DNA of 44,548 nucleotides, from the NCBI GenBank assembly GCA_020247005.1, contig JADCJN010000176.1:1-44548 (forward strand), given 5' to 3'. Source of the stretch: Silvanigrellales bacterium. Lineage in GTDB: Bacteria > Bdellovibrionota_B > Oligoflexia > Silvanigrellales > Silvanigrellaceae. Below, piece by piece: positions 35,742 through 44,474 of this stretch (within the stretch, counting starts at the first letter, position 1; each line of letters starts with the position of its first letter). The position numbers were made by a program, and so were the translations under genes. The notes beneath the pieces were generated by a model that had not been told where the DNA came from, ran no database searches, and was given only the letters and a program-made list of their open reading frames with translations.

Positions 35742-36715
35742 GCCTTGGCCACCCCCGCGTCTCGAAGCTCGATTTCTCGAAGCTCGTTTGCGAGGAACGC
35801 CGGAACTTCTTTTTCGGTAAGCTCGGGATGTGTGAGAGCCACATCCGACAACACCGCAACGGGAATGCCCTGCTGCGCGCAGGCCGACGCAAGTTGTCGT
35901 TCAAAGGCGTTGCGCTTCAAAAGGTCGCCCAAAAGAAGGCGCGCGCCTTCGCGTGCGGCGTCCGACCCCAGGCTCTGCGAGAAGGCAAGGTACCAGCTTT
36001 CCGAAGCGAGACTTTGAGCATCGCCTTGGGAATGCCGAGAAATGCTTTTGTTGATGGCCATGAGAAGCGGAGGTCTCCCGAGTTCCCTTTGAAGCTTTGG
36101 AAGCGACTCGAGAGTTTCCTCGACGGGCAGTTCTTCGGGAAGTGTGACGAACACGGTTCCCACCTTCGTTGCGTCGGCAAGAAGACGCGCCACGCGTTCG
36201 CACTCGTGGGCAAGTGGACCCGTCATGCCAAACGAGGCGATGGTGGGTGCGATGGTGAACAGGGAAACGCCGTGGCCCGTGGCGGGGGTGTCGACAATAA
36301 CACGGTTGTAGCTCCACCCACGCGCTTCCTGGGCAAGCTCGACGAGCCACAAAAGACGCCCGAGAAAGAAGAGTTCCTGAACCCCGGGGGCAGCGTGAAT
36401 GAGCCGCTGCACGTGTTTGTTTTCAATGACAATGGAATGCAGAAGGCGCATTCCCAGGTGGTCGACGAAGTACTCGCGCATGGCCTCGTCGACGTTGAAA
36501 TTCATGGTGGAAATGTTTTTCATCACTTCGCGTTCGGTGTGCCCGACCGACGGAAGCCCATACCGTGGCGAAAGGGCATCTTGCAGGGCCCACTGCACCA
36601 CCAACACCCGCTCTCCCTTCTGGGCGAATGCGGTGGCGAGGGCCATGGCACAAGTGGTTCGGCCGACGCCGCCCTTGCCCAGGACGAAAAGGAGTTTTTG
36701 GCGGATGGGCTCCAT
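35738..36715 (-). CDS. Get3/ArsA-like ATPase, first of a pair
   Basis: The 325-residue paralogue of the following gene carries the full deviant Walker A GKGGVGRTT (residues about 13-21), in which the last Lys is replaced by Arg but the signature Lys is kept. It also has VIVDTPATGHGVSLF (switch II region) and KSISRHS near the adenine site. The two neighbours are complementary: this one keeps the signature Lys and lacks the P-loop Lys, the other keeps the P-loop Lys and lacks the signature Lys. This strongly suggests a heterodimer sharing active sites. It starts 4 bases after the tatA stop. The role is inferred as membrane-protein targeting. Confidence 0.85.
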   Translation of the reverse strand: MEPIRQKLLFVLGKGGVGRTTCAMALATAFAQKGERVLVVQWALQDALSPRYGLPSVGHTEREVMKNISTMNFNVDEAMREYFVDHLGMRLLHSIVIENKHVQRLIHAAPGVQELFFLGRLLWLVELAQEARGWSYNRVIVDTPATGHGVSLFTIAPTIASFGMTGPLAHECERVARLLADATKVGTVFVTLPEELPVEETLESLPKLQRELGRPPLLMAINKSISRHSQGDAQSLASESWYLAFSQSLGSDAAREGARLLLGDLLKRNAFERQLASACAQQGIPVAVLSDVALTHPELTEKEVPAFLANELREIELRDAGVAKA

Positions 36716-36719
36716 GGGG

Positions 36720-37124
36720 CTAGCCCTGGTTTTCGCTGTCGACGTCGACGACCTGAGCCCGAGGAGGTGCCGCCGCCGATGTCACAGGGGTGCTCCCTGC
36801 GAGGGGAGTGGGAGGATTCGATGTCTGCACCCTCGCCTTGACGGCCGTCGTGCTTGAAGCTGACGCCGCCTGAGGTTCTGCCCCGCTTGAGTCGTAGACA
36901 ACGCCCGATGCTGTCTGCGATTCTGAGAGACGGTTGTCGGAAGGCGCCGTTTTTGGGCCTCGTGCGGGAGGCGCGTCGCCTTCGTCGTGGCCACCCGAAA
37001 GTCCCTTTTTAAAGTTTCGAATACCGGAACCGAGCGCCTTGCCTACGCCGGGCAAGCGAGAACCAAAGAGAAGCACCGCCAAGGCCGCGATGATGAGGAG
37101 TTCCGTGAGGCCTATCTGCGGCAT
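36720..37124 (-). CDS. tatA: TatA/E-family twin-arginine translocase subunit
   Basis: The 134-residue protein has the TatA pattern: a single N-terminal membrane helix (IGLTELLIIAALAVLLFGS), the FG hinge, then the amphipathic helix RLPGVGKALGSGIRNFKKGL. TatA oligomers form the passage for folded, cofactor-loaded proteins. The remaining 85 residues are Ala/Pro/Ser-rich and longer than in most TatA proteins. GAGGG lies six bases before the ATG. tatB and tatC are not in the window. It opens the operon with the two Get3-like ATPases and mlaEFD, and is divergent from mqnE. Confidence 0.92.
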   Translation of the reverse strand: MPQIGLTELLIIAALAVLLFGSRLPGVGKALGSGIRNFKKGLSGGHDEGDAPPARGPKTAPSDNRLSESQTASGVVYDSSGAEPQAASASSTTAVKARVQTSNPPTPLAGSTPVTSAAAPPRAQVVDVDSENQG

Positions 37125-37258
37125 GGATGCCCTCTTTGCGAACGGTGAGGAGGGAGACTACGAGAGCCAGAGCTCCTGCCACGCGAACTCCCGGGACTTG
37201 CTTGTGCGTGACCCGAGGTGTTACCAAATTTCAGGAATTTAGAAAAGAAAGGTCCGAA

Positions 37259-38494
37259 ATGGAGCCCCAAGTGGAGCCGCTTCTTGCCGCCGCCCCGCAC
37301 CGTCCTCCGGCTACGGAGCAGGCCAAGGCGGCCCGCAACCCAACGCCCTTCACGAGAGTAGCGTATGCAGACGTGCAGCGCGCCTTGAGGAAAGCCCTTC
37401 GTGGCGAACGTTTGACGTTCGACGACGGCGTGAACCTGTACCATGCTCCCGACCTCGTAGAGCTTGGCGCTGTCGCAGACGAAGTGAATCGCTCCAAAAA
37501 CGGTCGAGACGTTTATTTCAACGTCAACCGGCACATCAACCCAACTAACGTTTGCGCGCTGAGCTGCAAGTTCTGCGCATTCTCGCGCAAGCCCGGTGAA
37601 CCAGGCTCGTATGCGTACACCGACGATGAACTTGCGACGCGCGCTCAGGCCGCGGCCGCTTCCGGCGCCACGGAAATTCACATGGTGGGTGGCCTTCACC
37701 CGCGCTGGAATTTGAAGAACTACCAGAACATCATTCGGGTGGTGAAAGAAAACGCTCCTGAAGCGCACATCAAAGCCTTCACCGCCGTTGAGCTCGACTG
37801 GCTTTCGAGGCGCGAGCGCAAGACAGTAGCCGAAATTCTGGAGGCCTTGAAGGAAGCGGGCCTTGCGAGTCTGCCGGGCGGCGGTGCAGAGATTTTCGCG
37901 CCTTATGTGCGCGACCTCATTTGCGACACGAAGCTTTCGGCCGAAGGCTGGATAGACATCCACCGCACAGCGCACAGGCTCGGCCTGCGATCGAACTGCA
38001 CCATGCTGTATGGGCACATCGAAGACGTGGAGTCGCGGGTCGACCATGTTTTGAGGCTGCGCGCGCTGCAAGACGAAACTGAAGGTTTTCAGGTGTTCAT
38101 TCCTTTGGCTTTTCAGCCCGAGAACAACGACCTCGGCATAACGAAACACACCTATGGCGTCGACGACCTCAAAACCATCGCGGTGTCGCGTCTCATGCTC
38201 GACAACTTCCGGAATGTGAAGGCCTACTGGATTATGATGGGCGATCGAATGGCCCAGTCTGCCCTTCACTTCGGTGCAAACGATGTCGATGGAACGGTGG
38301 TGGAAGAAAAAATTGCGAACATGGCAGGAAGCCGCAGTGGCATGGCCTTTGCGAAGTCGCGCTTGTTACGCCTCATTCGCTCGGCCGATCGCATTCCCGT
38401 TGAACGTTCGACCACTTACCAACCTCTGCGCCGCTACGAAAACCCGCAAGAAGACGACATTCCGCATGACGATGGAAAGGAGGGAACGCCATGA
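37259..38494 (+). CDS. mqnE: Aminodeoxyfutalosine synthase (radical SAM)
   Basis: MqnE adds the radical from S-adenosylmethionine to 3-(1-carboxyvinyloxy)benzoate, making aminodeoxyfutalosine, an early step of futalosine-dependent menaquinone synthesis. The 411-residue product has the radical SAM cluster CALSCKFCAF (C-x3-C-x2-C), preceded by YFNVNRHINPTNVC. Other family segments are HMVGGLHPRWNL, GGGAEIFAPYVR and ALHFGANDVDGTVVEEKI. AAAGG lies seven bases before the ATG at 37259. An open frame upstream (to 37127) overlaps tatA and is not used. It overlaps mqnC by 4 bases (ATGA). Confidence 0.94.
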   Translation: MEPQVEPLLAAAPHRPPATEQAKAARNPTPFTRVAYADVQRALRKALRGERLTFDDGVNLYHAPDLVELGAVADEVNRSKNGRDVYFNVNRHINPTNVCALSCKFCAFSRKPGEPGSYAYTDDELATRAQAAAASGATEIHMVGGLHPRWNLKNYQNIIRVVKENAPEAHIKAFTAVELDWLSRRERKTVAEILEALKEAGLASLPGGGAEIFAPYVRDLICDTKLSAEGWIDIHRTAHRLGLRSNCTMLYGHIEDVESRVDHVLRLRALQDETEGFQVFIPLAFQPENNDLGITKHTYGVDDLKTIAVSRLMLDNFRNVKAYWIMMGDRMAQSALHFGANDVDGTVVEEKIANMAGSRSGMAFAKSRLLRLIRSADRIPVERSTTYQPLRRYENPQEDDIPHDDGKEGTP

Positions 38495-39864
38495 GCCTCG
38501 AGACAACCCGTGTTCGCCTCGAATCGGAGAGGGGCGCCTACGTGAATTGCGCGAGTCGCCCCGAACACGCTTTTCATCCGGATGCGTTCAAAGAATCCCT
38601 GCGTGGCCGCACTCGCTTGGGTGCGCCCGGTTGGCAAGAGGCTCCCACTCTCCCTGAGCTTTTGGAGCGCGATGCCACGCGCCTCGCGGCTGCAAGCCAG
38701 GTTCTGCGCACAGAGCGTGTGCAAGAACACCTCGTGAAAGCAAAAATAGAGGCGCTTCCTGGCGGCCTCTTGAAGGAGGCTTACGAGAAAGCCTGGAAGC
38801 TCGAACGTCTCACCGAGGCAGAAGGTCTTGAGCTTTTGGTGAACGGTGAGCTCATGATCCTTGGCACGCTCGCCACGCGCATGAAGGAACGTTTTCATCC
38901 ACATCGCAAAGTGAGCTTCCTGCTCGACAGGAACATCAACTACACAAACATCTGCCGTATCGGTTGCGATTTTTGCGCTTTTTACCGGCGCGAAAAAGAC
39001 ACCGAAGGGGCCTACACACTTTCGTCTGAAGTCATCCATCAGAAAATTGAAGAGACCATTGCTTTGGGCGGTACGGGCGTGCTCATGCAAGGTGGCGTGA
39101 ATCCCCACCTGAAAATCGAGTATTACGAAGACCTGTTTCGTGGCATCAAGCAACGCTTTGACATCCACCTTCACGCCCTCTCGGTGATTGAAATCGAAGG
39201 CATTGCCCGCGTGTCTCGTTTAACGCTCGCGGAAACTCTAGAGCGCCTCAAAGCAGCCGGACTCGACTCCATTCCGGGAGCGGGCGCCGAAATTCTTGTC
39301 GACGAAATTCGTCTCGATCAGAGCCCCGTAAAGCGCCACGCCCACCGCTGGATAGACGTGATGAAAGAGGCCCACAAGGCCGGCCTCCCCACCACAGCAA
39401 CCATGATGTTTGGAGCTTTGGAAGAACCTCGTCACGTGCTGGAGCACATCAAGCGCATCCGCGATGCGCAAGACGAAACCAATGGTTTCTATGCCTTCAT
39501 CATGTGGACGTTTCAGGGTGAAAATACGGAACTCGCAAAAAAACACCCCGACATCGTGCTGACGTCGGCTGTGGAGTACTTGAAGGTCGTCGCTGTGTCG
39601 CGTCTCATGATGGACAATATTCCCAACATTCAGGGAAGCTGGGTCACGATGGGGCCAAAGGTGGGTCAGACCTCGCTGCATTTTGGCGCTAACGACATGG
39701 GCTCTATTATGATAGAAGAAAATGTTGTGAGTGCTGCAGGAACAGCCTTTCAATTGGACCGTGAAAGCATGAAGGAACTTATTCGCCGTTCTGGTTTCAC
39801 CCCTCTTCAGCGCGACACCTACTACAACATCCTTGCGGAATTCCCCGAGGCCACACCGGCGTGA
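38491..39864 (+). CDS. mqnC: Cyclic dehypoxanthinylfutalosine synthase (radical SAM) with extended N terminus
   Basis: MqnC cyclises dehypoxanthinylfutalosine in the menaquinone pathway. The core (from about residue 92, GLLKEAYEKAWKLERLTEAEG) has NINYTNICRIGCDFCAFYRR with the C-x3-C-x2-C iron-sulfur site, GVLMQGGVNPHLKIEYYEDL, IPGAGAEILVDEIR and LHFGANDMGSIMIEENVV. The family usually has about 360-370 residues; this protein has 457. The first 90 residues contain two CAS/ASR-like segments and several Arg/Glu-rich helices that I cannot assign. The ATG overlaps the mqnE stop and has AAGGAGGG seven bases upstream, so the long form is probably the real one. Confidence 0.93.
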   Translation: MSLETTRVRLESERGAYVNCASRPEHAFHPDAFKESLRGRTRLGAPGWQEAPTLPELLERDATRLAAASQVLRTERVQEHLVKAKIEALPGGLLKEAYEKAWKLERLTEAEGLELLVNGELMILGTLATRMKERFHPHRKVSFLLDRNINYTNICRIGCDFCAFYRREKDTEGAYTLSSEVIHQKIEETIALGGTGVLMQGGVNPHLKIEYYEDLFRGIKQRFDIHLHALSVIEIEGIARVSRLTLAETLERLKAAGLDSIPGAGAEILVDEIRLDQSPVKRHAHRWIDVMKEAHKAGLPTTATMMFGALEEPRHVLEHIKRIRDAQDETNGFYAFIMWTFQGENTELAKKHPDIVLTSAVEYLKVVAVSRLMMDNIPNIQGSWVTMGPKVGQTSLHFGANDMGSIMIEENVVSAAGTAFQLDRESMKELIRRSGFTPLQRDTYYNILAEFPEATPA

Positions 39865-41111
39865 GTTCCGCTCCTGCGAGCTCCTGGCGTCCCTTTCTCA
39901 TGGAGTCGTGGCTCGAGGAGTGGCGTTTTAAGGCGCGCTACAATTTGGGCGAGTCGGGTCACCGTGCGCGCACAGTGGAGGAATTCTTGAGGGGCGCAGG
40001 GGTGTCTGCGGAAGAAGCCTCTCGTCGTTTCCTTGCCACCCCCCTCTGCGACTCTCCGAACAGAGGACGCGATGATCTTCGAGACGCCATTGCTGCAATT
40101 CACCCGGGAGCCACCCGTGAAAACGTGTTGGTGACGACCGGAACAAGCGAGGCGCTTTTTCTTCTCTTCCGGACTCTCGCGCCAAAGTCCGTTGCTCTTC
40201 TTTTGCCCGCGTTCCAACTTCTTTATGAAGTTCCCGAACGCATGGGAGCAAGGATTGTGGGCCTCCCTGTGCGTTGGAATGAATCCGGTGAGCCGCTCGC
40301 CCCATGGGCTTTGTGGTTCGAAATTTTGGAACGGGAGCGTCCTGAGGTTGTCGTGTTCAATCACCCGCACAACCCGTCTGGGCTCGTGTTCTCGGAGTCC
40401 GAAATAAGAACCTTGCAAGAGTTTTGTGCGGAACGTTCCATGCACCTGGTGGCCGATGAACACTATCGTTTTTTATCGACGGAGTCGGTTCCTTTGGGCC
40501 CCACTTGTTACCGCCACGGAGGGTCAATTACGGTTACGGGTAGTTTCATCAAATGCACAGGGACGCCGGGTTTGCGGGTGGGTTGGTGTGTGGGAAATGA
40601 AGAACTCCTGAAAACACTCCAAAATGAGAAAAATTACACGACGCACACGGTGAACCCGGTGGTGGAGTGGATGGCCTTGGTGGGATTGCAAGCCGTGGTC
40701 GACCCCACTTCGTGGCTTTCTTTGAAGCTCCGCGCGGAATGGGAAGACAACCGCAAGGTCTTGGCTTCTTTTCTGGCCAGCTCAGCGGCGTGGCAGGGTG
40801 CTGTTCCCAAAGGAGGGCTCGTGTGTGCCTTGTCACACTCCAGCTGGAACGAAACAGCGGCGGAAAGCAGCGCGGAAGGTGGGTTTGAGGAGTCCTCCTT
40901 TGCAGAGGCGTCAAAAGAACTTCGCGCCGAGGGGATCTTTCTTCTGCCACTCGAAACAATGGAGTTTCGCGAGTCCTATGCTCGCATGGGCATCCCTCCC
41001 CAAGGACCTCTGGAAATGGGCCGCGGGTTTCGACTGGGGCTCGGGTGTGAGCCCCGTCTCTTCCAGGAAGCGCTCCTGAAAATTGCACGCATTGCGCGAG
41101 ACGCTGTATAA
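39861..41111 (+). CDS. PLP-dependent class I/II aminotransferase, coupled to mqnC
   Basis: The 416-residue fold-type I aminotransferase has the cofactor motifs: TTGTSEAL (phosphate loop), NHPHNPSGLVF (Asn stacking on PLP), VADEHYRFL (Asp to the pyridine nitrogen), and SFIKCTGTPGLRVGW, whose Lys forms the Schiff base. The C-terminal MGRGFRLGLGCEPRLFQEAL carries the carboxylate-binding Arg. The closest general group is the capreomycidine synthase/HisC-like set; the substrate is not clear. It begins with GTG overlapping the mqnC stop by 4 bases (GTGA), so it is part of the menaquinone operon. No known futalosine step needs an aminotransferase, so it may act on a side reaction or an unrelated substrate. 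Confidence 0.9.
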   Translation: MSSAPASSWRPFLMESWLEEWRFKARYNLGESGHRARTVEEFLRGAGVSAEEASRRFLATPLCDSPNRGRDDLRDAIAAIHPGATRENVLVTTGTSEALFLLFRTLAPKSVALLLPAFQLLYEVPERMGARIVGLPVRWNESGEPLAPWALWFEILERERPEVVVFNHPHNPSGLVFSESEIRTLQEFCAERSMHLVADEHYRFLSTESVPLGPTCYRHGGSITVTGSFIKCTGTPGLRVGWCVGNEELLKTLQNEKNYTTHTVNPVVEWMALVGLQAVVDPTSWLSLKLRAEWEDNRKVLASFLASSAAWQGAVPKGGLVCALSHSSWNETAAESSAEGGFEESSFAEASKELRAEGIFLLPLETMEFRESYARMGIPPQGPLEMGRGFRLGLGCEPRLFQEALLKIARIARDAV

Positions 41112-41157
41112 AGGTGTAAAGAAACACACCCGCATAGCCTTGCTTACCGGAGTCGAC

Positions 41158-42960
41158 ATGACGTCCCCCCGCTTTGTCTTGTCTAGAGTCTCATTCGTGG
41201 CTCTCGGCGCCCTTGCTGCCGGCTGCGTTGCACGTTCCTTTCACAAGCCTGCAAGCGACTCGAGGGCAACCCAGAGCAGCGAGGCGGGGCTTGTGCGGCT
41301 CGACAGCCAGCCACTCCAACAGACGCGAGAGCCCGACAGAACCGATGCGTTTATTCCCGCATCGCCCGAGGTCGTAGCCTCGCTCGCGGCCAAGGCAGAT
41401 GCGAAGTTCTCGCGTGCAGATGTGTGCGCGGACTGGGAGCTTGCCATCCATCTGCTCGCGTTGGTGCAGGCGCCGGCGGGACGCACAGGCCCGAACCTTT
41501 CCACAGAAGAGTATGCCCGCAGGCTCGCGTCGTGCCCGGGCACCTACTCGAAAACCGCCAGCGCGCTCCTCACACTCCAGCGTGGATTGAAAGATTATCA
41601 CACTTATTTCGAAGCTCCCGACTTAAGTGCCATCGTGGCTCCAACCATTACGGAATGCAGCGTGGCTTCGGAGTGCGGAGACCTTGTGGGCGGAACCTTC
41701 GTGGCTCTCGAAACAGCGCTCGATCGCAGGGCGTATGCCCGCGCTGCGCCTTCCGAAGGCCGCACGGCCTCCTTCGAGATTCTCAAAGTCGACGATCGCG
41801 ACACCTCGCGCGTGTACGAAGACCTCATTGCCAGTGAGCGTGTCTCGCGGCAGCAGTGGGCCAACGCTGGCCGCCTCGCTCCCTACCTCTTCTTGCGCGA
41901 TGCCCTGGAAAATCCAACGGGTTCGCACAGGCTGTTCGTGAAGCGCCTCGATACAGGCGCCCTGGCACGCATGACGGTGTCGTTCGACGTGCCGCCGACA
42001 CGCGAGCCGCCGGCACGCTGGAGCCAAAACCGCCGTGCTCTGCGCGATCGCACCAACTACGTGTGCGACGAGGAAATCACCACTCCCGAAGGAAACGCGG
42101 GAGGATGTGTGCTCGACGGCGACCGCGGGCTTGTTTGGGTCCGGAGTTTCAGCGCCGGGGGATACGAGGTTCTCAACGTCGTGCGTAAGCTTGTGCGCAA
42201 GAACCCAAACATGGCCTCGCGGCCGCTTGTGCTCGATTTGCGTGGGAACGGAGGAGGTTCCCCCGAGCTCGCAGGGCAACTCGCGTGCATGCTGGGCGGT
42301 GCGCCTGTCGCCGACATCATAGGCCGAAGGGAGCTCGTGGCCAGCGTCTGGCCGGAAGCCTTTGAGCTCTCCGATGGAACACGCCTCCTCTCAACTTCCC
42401 TTTTGCGCGAGGGGAACAACGACCTCGCGCTCAGCAAACCGGGCTTCGTTGCAAGTTCCGTGCGCCCTGATCCGGCGAGGACGGAGTTCGCTCTCCCCTT
42501 CTTCAACCGTTTTGTCGACGATCCCGGCGGGCTCTCATCGCGTGGGCGCTGCTTGGATCTGCACGGGCCCGATTTCCAACCCTTGAAGTGGGTGGTTCTG
42601 ACCAGCGGCCGGGAGTTTTCGGCCACCGAAAACTTCTTGAGTTTCGTTGAGCCGGTAAATGAACGCTTCACCATTCTTGGACGCACGACGTGGGGGGGCA
42701 CCGGTGCGCCAAGCTACGTCACGCTCCCGCGCACGAAAATGCTGCTTCGCCTTTCCTTGGCGCGGCATCGAGATCCGACCATTGGAACGTGGGCCATTGA
42801 AGGCATCGGCATCAAGCCCGACGCGCGCACCGAGGGCGAATCCGTCGCGGAACTCGAACGTTGGTTCAAGGCGATTTCCGCTGGACAAGACACGGCGCGA
42901 GACAAGACCATGCGGCCAAAGATCCTGACCGAAGCCCTCGCATTTGGCGCGTTCCGCTGA
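41158..42960 (+). CDS. S41-family C-terminal processing protease-like lipoprotein
   Basis: The 600-residue product has the lipobox LGALAAGC (Cys about 22), an Ala/Thr/Ser-rich linker, a helical domain (60-170), and a C-terminal S41 domain. The latter has PLVLDLRGNGGGSPELAGQL, WVVLTSGREFSATENFLSFV with the likely catalytic Ser of SATE, and ILGRTTWGGTGAPSYVTLP. No PDZ domain is obvious between the N-terminal part and the catalytic core, as in the interphotoreceptor retinoid-binding-protein-like (tricorn/IRBP) branch. GGAG lies six bases before the ATG at 41158. It follows the aminotransferase by 46 bases on the same strand and may be in the same transcript. Confidence 0.86.
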   Translation: MTSPRFVLSRVSFVALGALAAGCVARSFHKPASDSRATQSSEAGLVRLDSQPLQQTREPDRTDAFIPASPEVVASLAAKADAKFSRADVCADWELAIHLLALVQAPAGRTGPNLSTEEYARRLASCPGTYSKTASALLTLQRGLKDYHTYFEAPDLSAIVAPTITECSVASECGDLVGGTFVALETALDRRAYARAAPSEGRTASFEILKVDDRDTSRVYEDLIASERVSRQQWANAGRLAPYLFLRDALENPTGSHRLFVKRLDTGALARMTVSFDVPPTREPPARWSQNRRALRDRTNYVCDEEITTPEGNAGGCVLDGDRGLVWVRSFSAGGYEVLNVVRKLVRKNPNMASRPLVLDLRGNGGGSPELAGQLACMLGGAPVADIIGRRELVASVWPEAFELSDGTRLLSTSLLREGNNDLALSKPGFVASSVRPDPARTEFALPFFNRFVDDPGGLSSRGRCLDLHGPDFQPLKWVVLTSGREFSATENFLSFVEPVNERFTILGRTTWGGTGAPSYVTLPRTKMLLRLSLARHRDPTIGTWAIEGIGIKPDARTEGESVAELERWFKAISAGQDTARDKTMRPKILTEALAFGAFR

Positions 42961-43038
42961 GGATCTTCGTCGAAGGCACTCAGACTGAGACAAACTCTCG
43001 CCTTGCGGCAAGTCCTGTTTGAAAGGAAACAATCCTCA

Positions 43039-43863
43039 ATGAGGACATGTTCCCGCCGGCTGTTTTTAACCTTGAGCATTTTTTTTCTCAGCAACGGCTG
43101 CACGAAAAAAAGTCAAGTTGCTATCGAAACGGATGTCAAACAGGCGTCGATGGCTTCGCGTTCAAGTCAGTCAAATCAAGTTGCCGTCGTCAGCACTTCG
43201 GCGGAGCCTTTTGAGGCTTTTGACATCGCCCAGGAGGCTATTGCCCAGGGAGCGAAATACATTTTGTTTCCCGAATGGGGATTTCTGACAGACGCCGTGG
43301 CTGCGACGTCCACATCACTCGACGAATGGGCGCTTTTGGCGAAAGACAAGGCGGCCTATATTATTCTGGGTGCAAGGTTTAACGCCAGAAACACCGTCTT
43401 TCTCTTTTCCCCCGATGGGACAAGAAAATCTCTTGTGCGCCGAGATGGATACAACTCACCCAAACCCACTCTGCAAAGCGAGCTTAGCCCATTTACGTTC
43501 GTCACTCCCGATGGAAAATTCGGCATCCTCATTTGCGATGAATCGCGCACCCAAACCTTCTTCGACGAAATGAAGTCGCAGGGAATAGATGCTCTTTTTG
43601 TTCCCAACTACGCTGGGCTCGCCGTCTTCGACGACACTCTGGACCGTCGGTACAAGTCGTTTTCCGCCGACTTCGACCGCTTTATTGCAGACAAACTCCC
43701 TTCCATGAAAGGAGGAACGGAAACTCACGTCGTCCGAGGGAAGACGAAAAAATACGAACTGAATGCCTTTGGCAAAGACATGGTCGTCGGGGAAGCCCCC
43801 GAAACGAAAATATCGAAAAACGGCACGACCTACTCTATTTCCTACCATGCCTTGAAGCCTTGA
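43039..43863 (+). CDS. Nitrilase/carbon-nitrogen-hydrolase-like lipoprotein
   Basis: The 274-residue product has a leader ending in FLSNGC (weak lipobox), then a single alpha-beta-beta-alpha domain. The Glu of the nitrilase triad lies in YILFPEWGF, and the Cys in FGILICDES, followed by the usual GIDALFVPNYAG. The middle Lys, normally in a YRK-x-x-L segment after the 'PDG' turn, is missing: the corresponding stretch reads GTRKSLVRRDGY. AAAGGAAA lies about nine bases before the ATG. Relatives of this family hydrolyse amides or transfer acyl groups in lipoprotein maturation; without the Lys, catalysis may differ or be lost. The gene is convergent with dps. Confidence 0.72.
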   Translation: MRTCSRRLFLTLSIFFLSNGCTKKSQVAIETDVKQASMASRSSQSNQVAVVSTSAEPFEAFDIAQEAIAQGAKYILFPEWGFLTDAVAATSTSLDEWALLAKDKAAYIILGARFNARNTVFLFSPDGTRKSLVRRDGYNSPKPTLQSELSPFTFVTPDGKFGILICDESRTQTFFDEMKSQGIDALFVPNYAGLAVFDDTLDRRYKSFSADFDRFIADKLPSMKGGTETHVVRGKTKKYELNAFGKDMVVGEAPETKISKNGTTYSISYHALKP

Positions 43864-43921
43864 TGCGTGGGCCGGGCTTCCTCCCACTCTCACGCAAGGT
43901 GTCAGCCCAAGGGGCCTTCCC

Positions 43922-44395
43922 TCATTCGCCTTCCAGGAGGCTTCGGAGCATCCACGCTGTTTTTTCGTGAACATTGAGGCGCTGGGTCAGAAGATCCGCT
44001 GTGGGCTGGTCGTTCGCCTCATCCACCACGGGAAGAAGCTTGCGCGCGGTGCGTGCTGTGGCTTCCTGGGCCGCCACAAGGTGACGCACCATGTCAGCAG
44101 CGCGCGGCACGCCTTCCACTTCTTGAATGGACGCAAGCTTCACGAACTGTTTGTAAGTGCCAGGAGCCGGAAAACCCAGCGCGCGGATGCGTTCCGCAAT
44201 GGCATCGAGAGCAGTCCACTGTTCCGTATATTGCGCCATGAACATGGCGTGAAGGCTGTTGAACTGGGGACCTGTCACGTTCCAATGGAAGTTGTGGGTC
44301 ATGAGGTACAACGTGTAGCTGTCGGCAAGAAGAGCGGAAAGCCCATCCACAATGCGTGTGCGGTGCTCAAGCGAAAGTCCAATGTCCATGTTCAT
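43922..44395 (-). CDS. dps: Dps-like ferritin
   Basis: The 157-residue Dps protects DNA from oxidative damage by oxidising and storing iron in a 12-mer. The core motif [23 protein letters not shown] (residues about 28-50) supplies the inter-subunit ferroxidase His/Asp ligands, followed by [16 protein letters not shown] with the second Asp/Glu set. A basic N-terminal tail is absent, so DNA binding may be weak. I chose the ATG at 44393-44395 (MNMDIG) because it gives a typical length; no strong ribosome site is visible there. A GCGATTT/AAATCGC repeat (44475-44494) lies about 80 bases upstream. Confidence 0.93.
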   Translation of the reverse strand: MNMDIGLSLEHRTRIVDGLSALLADSYTLYLMTHNFHWNVTGPQFNSLHAMFMAQYTEQWTALDAIAERIRALGFPAPGTYKQFVKLASIQEVEGVPRAADMVRHLVAAQEATARTARKLLPVVDEANDQPTADLLTQRLNVHEKTAWMLRSLLEGE

Positions 44396-44474
44396 GGTGG
44401 GCTTGGAGGAAATTGGTGTAACCCCGTTTCTGTAATTTGCTCCCAGAGCCCCCGGGCAGTTTGACTCGGAAAAT

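Noticed and set aside
34554-36715. Arsenite-exporting ArsA ATPases
   Set aside because: No conserved arsenite-binding Cys set and no arsB, arsC or arsR nearby; the context is tatA and mla genes.
37127-37258. Extension of mqnE to an upstream ATG
   Set aside because: It overlaps the tatA start, lacks family similarity and would remove the intergenic promoter space; the ATG at 37259 has AAAGG at the correct distance.
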